From NCBI GenBank assembly GCA_902789325.1, contig CADANN010000032.1, positions 1 through 41,413 on the forward strand: 41,413 nt of DNA, written 5' to 3'. This DNA is from an uncultured Spirochaetaceae bacterium. GTDB taxonomy: Bacteria > Spirochaetota > Spirochaetia > Treponematales > Treponemataceae. How positions within the stretch are numbered: position 1 is the stretch's first letter; each line of letters starts with the position of its first letter. Below the pieces are notes generated by a model that was not told where the DNA came from, ran no database searches, and saw only the letters and a list, made by a program, of their open reading frames with translations. Positions 8,260-15,731 of the stretch are shown one piece after another. The position numbers and the translations under genes were made by a program.

Positions 8260-9564
8260 TTACAGTTTCAATTTAGACATTGCTGCAGTAAAGATTTGTT
8301 CGAGCAGGTGAAGTCCTCCCGAATAGCCGGCAATGTGGTCATTAATTACAAGCTTTTCAAGCATAGGGTAGCTTACGTTTACGTAGTGAGCACCAAGCTC
8401 AGCTGCAAGCTTCTTTTCCCAGTTTGAACCGATAATCAGCGGAGTTCCTGCAAAATCAAAGCCCTTAATCTGTTCATGAATATCATGACCATCTGTTGTA
8501 AACTGAACTTCTGTTTTAATGCCATAGTTCAGGTTATTTACTTCATCAGTAATCTTCTGCTGGAAAGCCTTTGGTGCATCATCGGTTATGAAAACTTTTT
8601 CAGGGAAGAGTCCCATATCATTTACAAGGAACTTTGTAACGGCAATTGTATATTCACTGTCGCTTACAACTGTAAAGCGTTTTCCAAGAATACGGGTTTC
8701 AAGCAGGGTGTCAGCAAAGCGTTCAATATAATAGTAGAACTCAGCTTCCTTTTCTGCGATTACACGTTCAACAAGTCCCTTATCAATTCCTGTAAAATCC
8801 TGAACTGCACGTAAAAACTTAGTAGTTTCACTAGCGCCAATAGGCAACACCGGATACTGGAGCAATGGAATACCAAAGCGGCTCTGAAGATATTTTGCAC
8901 TTTCAAGTCCAGCCCAAGGTGAAACCAGAATTGTAAACTCAGCGTTAGGAATCTTTTTAAGATTATCAAGTCCACGTCCGAATCCAAAAATTGTATTAGG
9001 CTTAAGACCAATTGCTGTAAGCAAACTTTCAATTTCACGCAAGTTACCAAGCCAGTAAGGATCCTGCTGTGGAGGGGCAACAAAAAGATTTACAAGTCCC
9101 TTTTCCTTTTCTGGTTCAGTTTCTTCAAGATACTGCTGGAAAATAGATTTCAAAATCCAGTCGTGGCCAACATAGTTGTTTCCCTTAAAACCCGGAGTCT
9201 TTGCCCAGATAACAGGTTTTTCAGCATTTGCAAAATTACCGGCAACCTCTTCAATATCATCACCAATAATTTCACCAGTACAACCAGAAAGTACAACGAA
9301 CAAGTCCGCATCAATAACTTTCAAAGCATTTTCTATAGTAGAACGCAGTTTATTGCTTCCACCAAAAACAACTTCCTTTTCACTAATAGACGTACACGGA
9401 AAAATGTTTGGACTGTATCGCCCACTAGTTCCGTTGTTGTCGTTCAATTTAGCTGCACAACCAGGTCCAGAATGAAGAATCGGAATTGCTCCCGGAATTG
9501 CCTGAACGGTCTGCATTGCAGCAAGCGCACACTTGTAGCGCGGCTGGTCCAAAATCTTTGCCAT
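8260..9564 (-). CDS. Nitrogenase-like component 1, NifK-like subunit
   Basis: This 434-residue protein is the partner of the NifD-like subunit. C12 (RYKCALAA), C36 (SGPGCAA) and C95 (SGCTGEIIGDD) correspond to NifK C70, C95 and C153; their spacings of 24 and 59 are almost those of NifK (25 and 58), so a P-cluster at the subunit interface is expected. EKEVVFGG (residues 62-69) matches the conserved NifK segment. The N-terminus is about 58 residues shorter than in molybdenum NifK. AGGAG lies 6 nt before the ATG. It is the first gene of the minus-strand operon and is transcribed from the operator-covered promoter at 9622-9650. A NifN-like scaffold role is an alternative, less likely because no other nif gene is present. 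Confidence 0.85.
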   Translation of the reverse strand: MAKILDQPRYKCALAAMQTVQAIPGAIPILHSGPGCAAKLNDNNGTSGRYSPNIFPCTSISEKEVVFGGSNKLRSTIENALKVIDADLFVVLSGCTGEIIGDDIEEVAGNFANAEKPVIWAKTPGFKGNNYVGHDWILKSIFQQYLEETEPEKEKGLVNLFVAPPQQDPYWLGNLREIESLLTAIGLKPNTIFGFGRGLDNLKKIPNAEFTILVSPWAGLESAKYLQSRFGIPLLQYPVLPIGASETTKFLRAVQDFTGIDKGLVERVIAEKEAEFYYYIERFADTLLETRILGKRFTVVSDSEYTIAVTKFLVNDMGLFPEKVFITDDAPKAFQQKITDEVNNLNYGIKTEVQFTTDGHDIHEQIKGFDFAGTPLIIGSNWEKKLAAELGAHYVNVSYPMLEKLVINDHIAGYSGGLHLLEQIFTAAMSKLKL

Positions 9565-9595
9565 ATTCGCTCCTATAATTTTTCAATTTCTTATA

Positions 9596-9655
9596 ACCTA
9601 TTGACATAGTAGGTAACTAGAGTTATAGTGTATATAACCTAGTAAGTCAATAGGT
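9596..9655. promoter_or_regulatory. Overlapping divergent promoters flanked by operator copies 4 and 5
   Basis: Operator 4 is ACCTATTGACATAGTAGGT (9596-9614); operator 5, ACCTAGTAAGTCAATAGGT (9637-9655), is the exact reverse complement of copy 3. Plus-strand promoter: TTGACA 9601-9606, 17 bp, TATAGT 9624-9629. Minus-strand promoter: TTGACT 9650-9645, 17 bp, TATAAC 9627-9622. The two -10 boxes overlap, and each operator covers one -35 and the opposite start of transcription. One regulator would therefore shut both the nitrogenase-like operon and the lyase-rrf2 operon. Confidence 0.75.
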
Positions 9656-9670
9656 ATAAGGATTTTTTTT

Positions 9671-10837
9671 ATGAATTATAACTTCAACAAAATAACAGAC
9701 CGTCATGGAAGCAATTCCATTAAAACAGATCTGGCAGTAGCCCGTGGAAAACCTGCTGATGTTCTTTCTCTTTGGGTTGCAGATATGGACTTTCCAACCG
9801 CTCCTGCAATTCTCGAAGCTCTGCATAAAAAAATAGACCACGGAATTTTCGGTTATTCCTGCCTGGACGAAAGCTTTCATTCAGCGTTGTCTAACTGGAT
9901 GAAAAATGAACACAACTTTACCTTTGAACGCCGCGAGCTGGTAACAACTCCGGGCGTAGTCTTTGCCCTTGCCAGTGCCATCAAGGCTTTTACAAAAGAA
10001 GGGGAGAGTGTTCTTATTCAAACTCCGGTTTACTACCCCTTTAAAAATATGATAGAAGCAAACAACCGCCGTACAGTTACTTCTTCGCTTTTTGAAAAAG
10101 ACGGTAAGTGGCAGATAGACTTCGAAGATTTTGAAAAGAAGATAATAGAAAACGATGTTAAACTTTTTATTCTTTGCAGCCCTCATAATCCGGTGAGCCG
10201 AGTCTGGACTCGCGATGAGCTTAGCCGCATGGCAGAGATTTGTCTTGCTCATAATGTAATCGTATTTGCAGATGAGATTCACAATGACTTTGTTTATGAG
10301 CCTAATGTACATACGGTTTTTTCAACTCTGTCGGCTGAGGTTGCTGAGAACTGTGTTGTTTCAATGTCGCCAAGCAAAACCTTTAATCTTGCAGGACTGC
10401 AGTTTTCTACAAACTTTATAAAAAATCCGGCCCTGCGTGCAAAGTTCAAGGCAGAACGGGATAAGACCGGCTACGATGAACCAAGTCTGATGGGACTTGT
10501 TGCGGCCCGTGCTGCTTATGAAAGCGGTAAGCCCTGGCTGGAAGATCTCAAAAATCATTTGCGTTCGAATATAGAATTTGTTCGTAATTATCTTGCAGAA
10601 AGACTACCGAACGTTCGCTTGATTGAGCCGGAAGGAACTTTCCTCTTATGGCTGGACTTTTCGGCCCTTGGGTATTCTGACAGTGAACTGGATGACCTGA
10701 TTGTAAATAAAGCAAAAGTATGGCTGGACCGCGGTACTATGTTTGGACCGGAAGGTAATTGCTACCAGCGAATAAATATTGCGACTCCTCAGCCTTTGCT
10801 GCGTGAAGCTTTGGATAGGATTGCTGCGGTACTTTAA
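9671..10837 (+). CDS. MalY/PatB-type aminotransferase, probable cystathionine/cysteine C-S beta-lyase
   Basis: This 388-residue fold-type I PLP enzyme resembles MalY, PatB and the Treponema denticola cystalysin. Visible landmarks are LWVADMDF (residues 34-41), SPHNPVSRVW (near 173), ADEIHNDF (near 199) and the PLP-lysine motif SPSKTFNLAGL (lysine near 236). Such enzymes cleave cystathionine, cystine or cysteine to a thiol or sulfide, pyruvate and ammonia. The tightly placed operator-promoter upstream and the divergent nitrogenase-like operon place it in sulfur amino acid turnover. It is followed after 88 bp by the Rrf2 regulator, probably in the same transcript. There is no clear ribosome-binding site other than AAGGA about 10 nt upstream. 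Family firm; exact substrate open. Confidence 0.88.
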   Translation: MNYNFNKITDRHGSNSIKTDLAVARGKPADVLSLWVADMDFPTAPAILEALHKKIDHGIFGYSCLDESFHSALSNWMKNEHNFTFERRELVTTPGVVFALASAIKAFTKEGESVLIQTPVYYPFKNMIEANNRRTVTSSLFEKDGKWQIDFEDFEKKIIENDVKLFILCSPHNPVSRVWTRDELSRMAEICLAHNVIVFADEIHNDFVYEPNVHTVFSTLSAEVAENCVVSMSPSKTFNLAGLQFSTNFIKNPALRAKFKAERDKTGYDEPSLMGLVAARAAYESGKPWLEDLKNHLRSNIEFVRNYLAERLPNVRLIEPEGTFLLWLDFSALGYSDSELDDLIVNKAKVWLDRGTMFGPEGNCYQRINIATPQPLLREALDRIAAVL

Positions 10838-10845
10838 CGGGGCGT

Positions 10846-10914
10846 TGCGGGGTGTCCCCGCAGAGAGGGTAGCGTAAAACCGCAGGTTTGGAGCGAGGGG
10901 GAGACTTCCCCCTC
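10846..10914 (+). repeat. Two GC-rich hairpins in the leader of the rrf2 gene
   Basis: TGCGGGG-TGT-CCCCGCA (10846-10862) and GAGGGGGA-GACT-TCCCCCTC (10895-10914) are perfect hairpins in an otherwise AT-rich setting. The second ends at the ribosome-binding site (GGAGG at 10916-10920). No U-run follows, so they look less like terminators than like repeat-derived RNA structures that could set the level of the regulator relative to the lyase. Confidence 0.6.
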
Positions 10915-10925
10915 CTGGAGGAAAT

Positions 10926-11351
10926 ATGTTAAAAATTTCGACAAGGGGTCAGTATGCGCTTCTCATTATGACTGACCTTGCAGAAGCGGAAGATGGGATG
11001 TATATCCCCTTGAAAACTCTTTCTCATAGAAGGAATCTTTCTGTCAAATATCTGGAACAGATTTTGATTCAGTTGGGGAAGGCGGGACTTGTAACCGGTT
11101 CGCGAGGAACTAACGGAGGCTATAAATTAAGCAAAAAGCCTGGGGAATATACTGCTGGTGAAGTTCTGCGAGTAATGGAAGGTGAACTTTCTCCTCGTGG
11201 CACTTCGGAAAATAACCATCTTGAATCACAAGGAAATGACTTTTTCTGGAATGAGTTTGCAGAAAATATTAATACTTTTGTGGATTCGATTACGCTCGAA
11301 GAACTTGCCCAGAAAAATAAAGCGTTCGTTGGGTATGAATACTGCATTTAA
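10926..11351 (+). CDS. Rrf2-family transcriptional regulator, CymR-like
   Basis: This 141-residue Rrf2 protein opens with LKISTRGQYALLIMTDLA and has the winged-helix segment LSVKYLEQILIQLGKAGLV followed by SRGTNGGYKL. The three central cysteines that hold the iron-sulfur cluster in IscR or NsrR are missing; the only cysteine is the penultimate residue. In this and in its C-terminal VGYEYCI ending it resembles CymR, the cysteine-metabolism repressor of Firmicutes, whose corepressor is CysK. It sits downstream of a sulfur lyase gene in an operator-controlled operon, so it probably represses itself and the other units carrying the ACCTA-N9-TAGGT palindrome (inference). GGAGG lies 5 nt before the ATG. 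Confidence 0.82.
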   Translation: MLKISTRGQYALLIMTDLAEAEDGMYIPLKTLSHRRNLSVKYLEQILIQLGKAGLVTGSRGTNGGYKLSKKPGEYTAGEVLRVMEGELSPRGTSENNHLESQGNDFFWNEFAENINTFVDSITLEELAQKNKAFVGYEYCI

Positions 11352-11360
11352 CCTTCTGTG

Positions 11361-11389
11361 TTGTATCACCTTTTGTAATGCATTATAAT
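11361..11389 (+). promoter_or_regulatory. Promoter of the glucose-6-phosphate isomerase gene
   Basis: TTGTAT (11361-11366), 17 bp, TATAAT (11384-11389). Because an ATG at 11388 falls in this -10 box, the real start codon must be the downstream one at 11424. No sulfur operator is present, so the regulon appears to end here. Confidence 0.65.
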
Positions 11390-11423
11390 GGAAATAATAC
11401 AGGAAAATACAAAGAGGTATACT

Positions 11424-13007
11424 ATGGCAACTTGGTCAAATGCAGACTCTCTTTCTTCTTGGAAGAAATTGCAGTCTCTTAAAGGTATGGTTTCTGTAGC
11501 TGATGAGCTTTCGGGCGAAGGAGCAGCTGACAGAATCGCAAAATATTCTATTCCTATGGGTGGAGCTCTTACCTATAATTTTGCGGCAAAACAGGTAAAC
11601 GAGCAGATTCTTAAAACTCTTGCAGAGCTTGCTGAAGAACAGCAGCTTGTAGAAAAATATCAGGAGCTTCTTGATGGTGCTGTTATCAACACTGGAGAGA
11701 AACGCATGGTTTTGCACCAGCTTACACGCGGTCAGCTTGGAAAAGATGTTATGGCTGATGGTGTAAACAAACGTGAATTCTACATCAACGAAGTAAAACG
11801 TATTGCTGATTTCGCTAACGATGTTCACTCAGGAAAACTCGTAAACGAAAAAGGTGAAAAATATACAACAGTTTGTCAGATTGGTATCGGCGGTTCAGAC
11901 CTCGGTCCACGCGCTATGTACCTCGCTCTCGAAAACTGGGCAAAGAAAAACAACACATTTAAAATGGAAGCACACTTCATCTCTAACGTAGATCCTGATG
12001 ATGCTGCAAGTGTTGTTAAGTCTCTCGACATTTCTAAGACAATCTTCATTCTTGTTTCTAAATCAGGAACAACTTTGGAAACTCTTACAAACGAATCTTT
12101 CGTAAAAGAGTTCATCAAAAAGGCTGGCTGTGATGCAAGCAAGCACATGATTGCTGTTACATCTGAGACATCACCTCTTGCTCACAACCCAGACTATATG
12201 GCTGCTTTCTATATGGATGATTATATTGGTGGCCGTTATTCTTCAACTTCTGGAGTAGGTGGAGCTGTTTTGAGCCTCGCTTTCGGACCAAAGGTATTCC
12301 AGGAATTCCTCGACGGTGCTGCAGAAGAAGATAAGCTTTGTTTGAACAAAGACATCACAAAGAACGCTGCTCTTATGGACGCTTTGATTGGTGTTTACGA
12401 GCGCAATGTTCAGGGCTATCCTGCAACAGCAATTCTTCCATACTCACAGGCACTCAGCCGCTTCCCAGCTCACCTTCAGCAGCTTGATATGGAATCAAAT
12501 GGTAAGAGCGTAAACCGCGATGGTGCACCACTTAATTACGTAACTGGTCCTGTAATTTTCGGTGAACCTGGAACAAACGGTCAGCACTCATTCTACCAGC
12601 TTCTTCATCAGGGAACTGACATCATTCCTCTCCAGTTCATCGCTTTCCGCGAGAACCAGACAGGTGAAGATGTTGTAATTGAAGATTCAACAAGCCAGGT
12701 TAAACTCTGCGCTAACGTAACAGCACAGATTGTAGCTTTCGCTTGCGGTAAAACAGACGAGAATCCAAATAAGGCATTTGCTGGTGGACGTCCATCAAGC
12801 TTGATTTACGGAGCACAGCTTAATCCAAAGAGCCTCGGTGCTTTGCTTGCTCACTACGAAAACAAAGTTATGTTCCAGGGCTTTGTATGGAATGTTAATA
12901 GCTTTGACCAGGAAGGAGTACAGCTTGGTAAGAAGCTTGCTAAGACTGTTCTTTCTGGAAATATGGAAGGTGCTTTGAAAGCATTTGCTGGACTTCTTAT
13001 TAAATAG
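11424..13007 (+). CDS. pgi: Glucose-6-phosphate isomerase
   Basis: This 527-residue cytoplasmic enzyme interconverts glucose 6-phosphate and fructose 6-phosphate in glycolysis and gluconeogenesis. It shows the family segments GIGGSDLGPRA, VSKSGTTLETLT (sugar-phosphate loop), GGRYSSTSGVGG and NGQHSFYQLLHQGT (catalytic His region), with full length. The ATG at 11424 gives MATWSNAD and has AGAGG 7 nt upstream; the earlier in-frame ATG at 11388 lies within the promoter -10. Third codon positions favour C and strong codons typical of a highly expressed gene. It is monocistronic, ended by the hairpin at 13062-13099. Confidence 0.96.
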   Translation: MATWSNADSLSSWKKLQSLKGMVSVADELSGEGAADRIAKYSIPMGGALTYNFAAKQVNEQILKTLAELAEEQQLVEKYQELLDGAVINTGEKRMVLHQLTRGQLGKDVMADGVNKREFYINEVKRIADFANDVHSGKLVNEKGEKYTTVCQIGIGGSDLGPRAMYLALENWAKKNNTFKMEAHFISNVDPDDAASVVKSLDISKTIFILVSKSGTTLETLTNESFVKEFIKKAGCDASKHMIAVTSETSPLAHNPDYMAAFYMDDYIGGRYSSTSGVGGAVLSLAFGPKVFQEFLDGAAEEDKLCLNKDITKNAALMDALIGVYERNVQGYPATAILPYSQALSRFPAHLQQLDMESNGKSVNRDGAPLNYVTGPVIFGEPGTNGQHSFYQLLHQGTDIIPLQFIAFRENQTGEDVVIEDSTSQVKLCANVTAQIVAFACGKTDENPNKAFAGGRPSSLIYGAQLNPKSLGALLAHYENKVMFQGFVWNVNSFDQEGVQLGKKLAKTVLSGNMEGALKAFAGLLIK

Positions 13008-13032
13008 TCGTCACCCTAAACGGTGAACTGTC

Positions 13033-13053
13033 ATCCCGAACTTGTTTCGGGAT
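13033..13053. repeat. REP-like palindrome
   Basis: ATCCCGAA-CTTGT-TTCGGGAT, perfect 8-bp arms, same loop as the copies at 5577 and 8114. It lies between the pgi stop and its terminator. Confidence 0.7.
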
Positions 13054-13061
13054 CCATCATT

Positions 13062-13099
13062 AAAAACGGATGTGTGATTTCGCACATCCGTTTTTTTTT
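13062..13099 (+). terminator. Rho-independent terminator of pgi
   Basis: AAACGGATGTG pairs with CACATCCGTTT around a short TGATTTCG-type loop, followed directly by a run of nine T. Strong intrinsic terminator 55 bp after the pgi stop. Confidence 0.9.
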
Positions 13100-13138
13100 C
13101 ATTGTACAAATAAAATGTATAAGGTATGATTAACCATA

Positions 13139-14722
13139 ATGAAAAAAGATGATGGAACAAAGGAGTTGTATCTCAGAAACAAGCAACGCTTTAAGCTGTT
13201 TTCCAGAAGTGTCTACAGCCGCCTCATAATCAACTTCTTCTTTATTGCTATTCAAATATCCCTGCTGATTCTATTTATCATCCGTCTGCAAAAATATCTT
13301 GAAGTTTACTTTGGAGCTTCTCTCGTTCTTTCTGCAATCTTTATGATTTTCCTGGTAAACAAAAAAGGAAAAAATGAGTTTAAACTTGCGTGGTTAGTTC
13401 CAATGTTGTTTATCCCTCTGTTCAGTATTGCAGCCTATCTTATGTATCATACAAATCGAGGTTCAAGACGTCAGTCTAAAAGGCTTACAGAACTTAGAGC
13501 CGAAACAGAAACTTTTCTTCCGCCTGTTGCACTGCAAGGGCTTTCTGATTTTTATAAAACTTCAAAATATTCAGATTTAATTTATTATCTTTCAAAAAAT
13601 AATTCCTTTTATCCATATCAAGATTGCGGGCTCAAATATTATTCCAGTGGAGAAGATTTTTTTCCTGATTTGATTACTTCAATACGCGCTGCCCAAAAAT
13701 ATATTTTCATGGAATTTTTTATTATTGAAATTGATGACTCCTGGGCAGAAATAATGGCAGCTCTTGAAGAGCGGATTCAGCAGGGAGTAGAAGTGCGAAT
13801 CTTATGTGATGGACTTGGTTCTCCGGTTGCTTCATCAACAGCCTATCAAAAATATTTGAAATCAAAAGGCTTCAATGCAAAAGTTTTTTCAAGAATCATT
13901 CCTGTATTTTCAACTTATTTGAATAACCGTGATCATCGAAAATTAATTGTCATTGACGGAACTACTGCTTACACTGGCGGTCTTAATCTTGCGAATGAAT
14001 ATTTTAATCGGGGTACAAATCGTTTTCCGTATTGGAAGGATAATGCAGTTCGCATTCAGGGAGAGGCAGTGCATACACTGTTACAACTATTCATTCAAAA
14101 CTGGAACATCAATTCAAAAACTTTAGCCAACGATTTTCAGCTTCTTAAAGGCAGTTATCCTAAATATGAAGCTTCCGGTATCACAATTCCTTATGGCGAT
14201 GATTTTTATAATAACAAAGATATCGCAGAAAATATTTATCTTTATATCATCAATAATGCAAAAGACTACCTGATTATTTCAACTCCGTATTTATTAATTG
14301 ATAATCAGATGCAGGAAGCCCTTTTATTTGCAGTAGAACGAGGTGTGGATGTGTCAATTATTTTGCCTTCCGTTCCGGATCATTTTCTTACTTTCTGCAT
14401 TGGGAAAACTTATCTTGAAACCTTTGTAAGCAGTGGCATAAAAGTTTATCTTTATCAGAAAGGTTTTATTCATGCTAAGACTTTTATTTCTGATAATCAG
14501 ATTGCAACAATTGGTTCTGTTAATCTTGATTACCGTAGCCTTTTCCATCATTTTGAAAACGGAGTTGTGTTTATTGATTCGCCAATAGTAACTGAAGTAA
14601 AAAATGATTTTGATAAGACACTGGCGGATTGTCAGCTTATGCAAAAAGAGGATTATAAAAAAATTCCGTTATACATCAGATTTTTTGGAAGACTCATGCG
14701 GATTTTCGCTCCGCTGTTGTAG
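13139..14722 (+). CDS. cls: Cardiolipin synthase (phospholipase D superfamily)
   Basis: This 527-residue membrane enzyme should condense two phosphatidylglycerol molecules into cardiolipin and glycerol. Two or three N-terminal membrane helices (residues 25-55, 58-72 and 80-105) precede two phospholipase D catalytic motifs: HRKLIVIDGTTAYTGG (near residue 266) and HAKTFISDNQIATIGS (near residue 445), each with the H-x-K-x4-D pattern. Length and arrangement are those of bacterial Cls/ClsA. The ATG at 13139 lacks a close ribosome-binding site, the nearest AAGG being 16 nt upstream. The 3' end overlaps the convergent ferredoxin-type gene by 54 bp. Confidence 0.93.
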   Translation: MKKDDGTKELYLRNKQRFKLFSRSVYSRLIINFFFIAIQISLLILFIIRLQKYLEVYFGASLVLSAIFMIFLVNKKGKNEFKLAWLVPMLFIPLFSIAAYLMYHTNRGSRRQSKRLTELRAETETFLPPVALQGLSDFYKTSKYSDLIYYLSKNNSFYPYQDCGLKYYSSGEDFFPDLITSIRAAQKYIFMEFFIIEIDDSWAEIMAALEERIQQGVEVRILCDGLGSPVASSTAYQKYLKSKGFNAKVFSRIIPVFSTYLNNRDHRKLIVIDGTTAYTGGLNLANEYFNRGTNRFPYWKDNAVRIQGEAVHTLLQLFIQNWNINSKTLANDFQLLKGSYPKYEASGITIPYGDDFYNNKDIAENIYLYIINNAKDYLIISTPYLLIDNQMQEALLFAVERGVDVSIILPSVPDHFLTFCIGKTYLETFVSSGIKVYLYQKGFIHAKTFISDNQIATIGSVNLDYRSLFHHFENGVVFIDSPIVTEVKNDFDKTLADCQLMQKEDYKKIPLYIRFFGRLMRIFAPLL

Positions 14723-15571
14723 TAATATAGTAGAAGAGATTGCATTTTGCGGACACGCTGCTTTACATTCTCCGCAGCGGATGCAGTCCATACTGTCTGG
14801 ATTTTTCCATACAGGGATGTCGAGTTTACAGGCTTTCTGGCAGACTCCGCAACTCACACATTTTTCTGAATCAATTTTAATCCTGTAAAAAGAAATCTTA
14901 TTGAAAAGACCGTATACTGCACCGAGCGGACAGACGTAACGGCAGAACGGTCGGTAAATAATAATCGAAAGCAGGAGTGTGATGGCAAGAATTACGAGCT
15001 TCCAGCGGAAAAGAAATCCTGCAGCTCCACGCATAGCATTGTTAAGCAAAACTAAGGGAATGCCGCCTTCGAGAGTTCCGACAGGACAAATCCATTTGCA
15101 GAACCATGGTTCTCCAAGACCTGTAATATCAATCACAAACATTGGAAGCAAAATTACAAAAACTCCAAGGAAAATAAACCGCAGCCAGCGCAGGCCTTTT
15201 TCACCGGGCAGGCGACGGAGCTTTTTTACAAACGGAATTTTAAAAAGTAAATCCTGTATCAAACCAAAAGGACACAAAAAGCCGCAGACAAAACGGCCGA
15301 GTAAAGTTCCAAAAACGGCCAGCACTCCCAGAACATACAGCGAGAGTTTATATTCCCGTGCATTCAAAGTTGCCTGCAGTGAGCCGATAGGGCAGGAACC
15401 CAATGCACCCGGGCATGAATAACAGTTCATTCCAGGCACACAAAGATATTTTGATGCACCTGTAAAAATCTGTCCTTTTGCAAAGCCTTTAATGTATCCG
15501 TTAGTTAGGGCTGCCCAGCCTAATTGTATGAGGAGTCGAAACTTTCCAGGATGTGATTTCTGACTTTTCAT
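14669..15571 (-). CDS. Membrane 4Fe-4S ferredoxin-type protein, NapH/CcoG-like
   Basis: This 300-residue membrane electron carrier has about four or five helices and many cysteine clusters: NCYSCPGALGSCPIG near residue 50, CGFLCPFG, CKWICPVG and CRYVCPLG at helix ends, then two C-terminal ferredoxin motifs CVSCGVCQKAC and CIRCGECKAAC. Such NapH-like proteins pass electrons across or into the membrane. The start is taken at 15571: its ATG overlaps the TGA of the preceding small gene (TGATGA) and AGGA lies 8 nt upstream; an in-frame ATG 18 bp earlier lacks a ribosome-binding site. With the CXXC peptide and TlpA-like thioredoxin it forms a redox operon, probably delivering reductant to extracytoplasmic thiols (inference). 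Confidence 0.88.
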   Translation of the reverse strand: MKSQKSHPGKFRLLIQLGWAALTNGYIKGFAKGQIFTGASKYLCVPGMNCYSCPGALGSCPIGSLQATLNAREYKLSLYVLGVLAVFGTLLGRFVCGFLCPFGLIQDLLFKIPFVKKLRRLPGEKGLRWLRFIFLGVFVILLPMFVIDITGLGEPWFCKWICPVGTLEGGIPLVLLNNAMRGAAGFLFRWKLVILAITLLLSIIIYRPFCRYVCPLGAVYGLFNKISFYRIKIDSEKCVSCGVCQKACKLDIPVWKNPDSMDCIRCGECKAACPQNAISSTILLQQRSENPHESSKKSDV

Positions 15572-15717
15572 CAGCCGATTCCTATACATTCGAGACAGAT
15601 TTTAGTTGCTTTTTTCAAGACGGTTGCAGCTTCTCCACGGAATATTCCTGCAACAATCAGAAGTATCCCAGCACAGAGAATAGAAATTGCTATCAGCCGT
15701 CTTTTCTTTTCACTCAT
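15571..15717 (-). CDS. Small CXXC membrane peptide, CD1871A-like (48 residues)
   Basis: A 48-codon gene is easily missed by length cut-offs. It has a basic start (MSEKKRR), one membrane helix ([19 protein letters not shown]), then [20 protein letters not shown], with a C-x-x-C at residues 41-44. This matches what I know as the CD1871A-type CXXC family, which occurs next to TlpA-like and 4Fe-4S membrane proteins. The gene begins 14 bp after the TlpA-like stop and its TGA overlaps the ATG of the ferredoxin-type gene, so it is coupled to both. A thiol relay between the membrane ferredoxin and the exported thioredoxin is plausible but not proven. Confidence 0.8.
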   Translation of the reverse strand: MSEKKRRLIAISILCAGILLIVAGIFRGEAATVLKKATKICLECIGIG

Positions 15718-15731
15718 ACAAATATTATAAA

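Noticed and set aside
6625..9564. A true nitrogen-fixing nif operon
   Set aside because: No nifH, nifE, nifN or nifB is present, the NifD His195/His442 positions are not His, and the regulation and neighbours are those of sulfur metabolism.
11388..11423. Upstream in-frame ATG as the start of pgi
   Set aside because: It lies in the TATAAT -10 box and has no ribosome-binding site; the ATG at 11424 has both spacing and family N-terminus.
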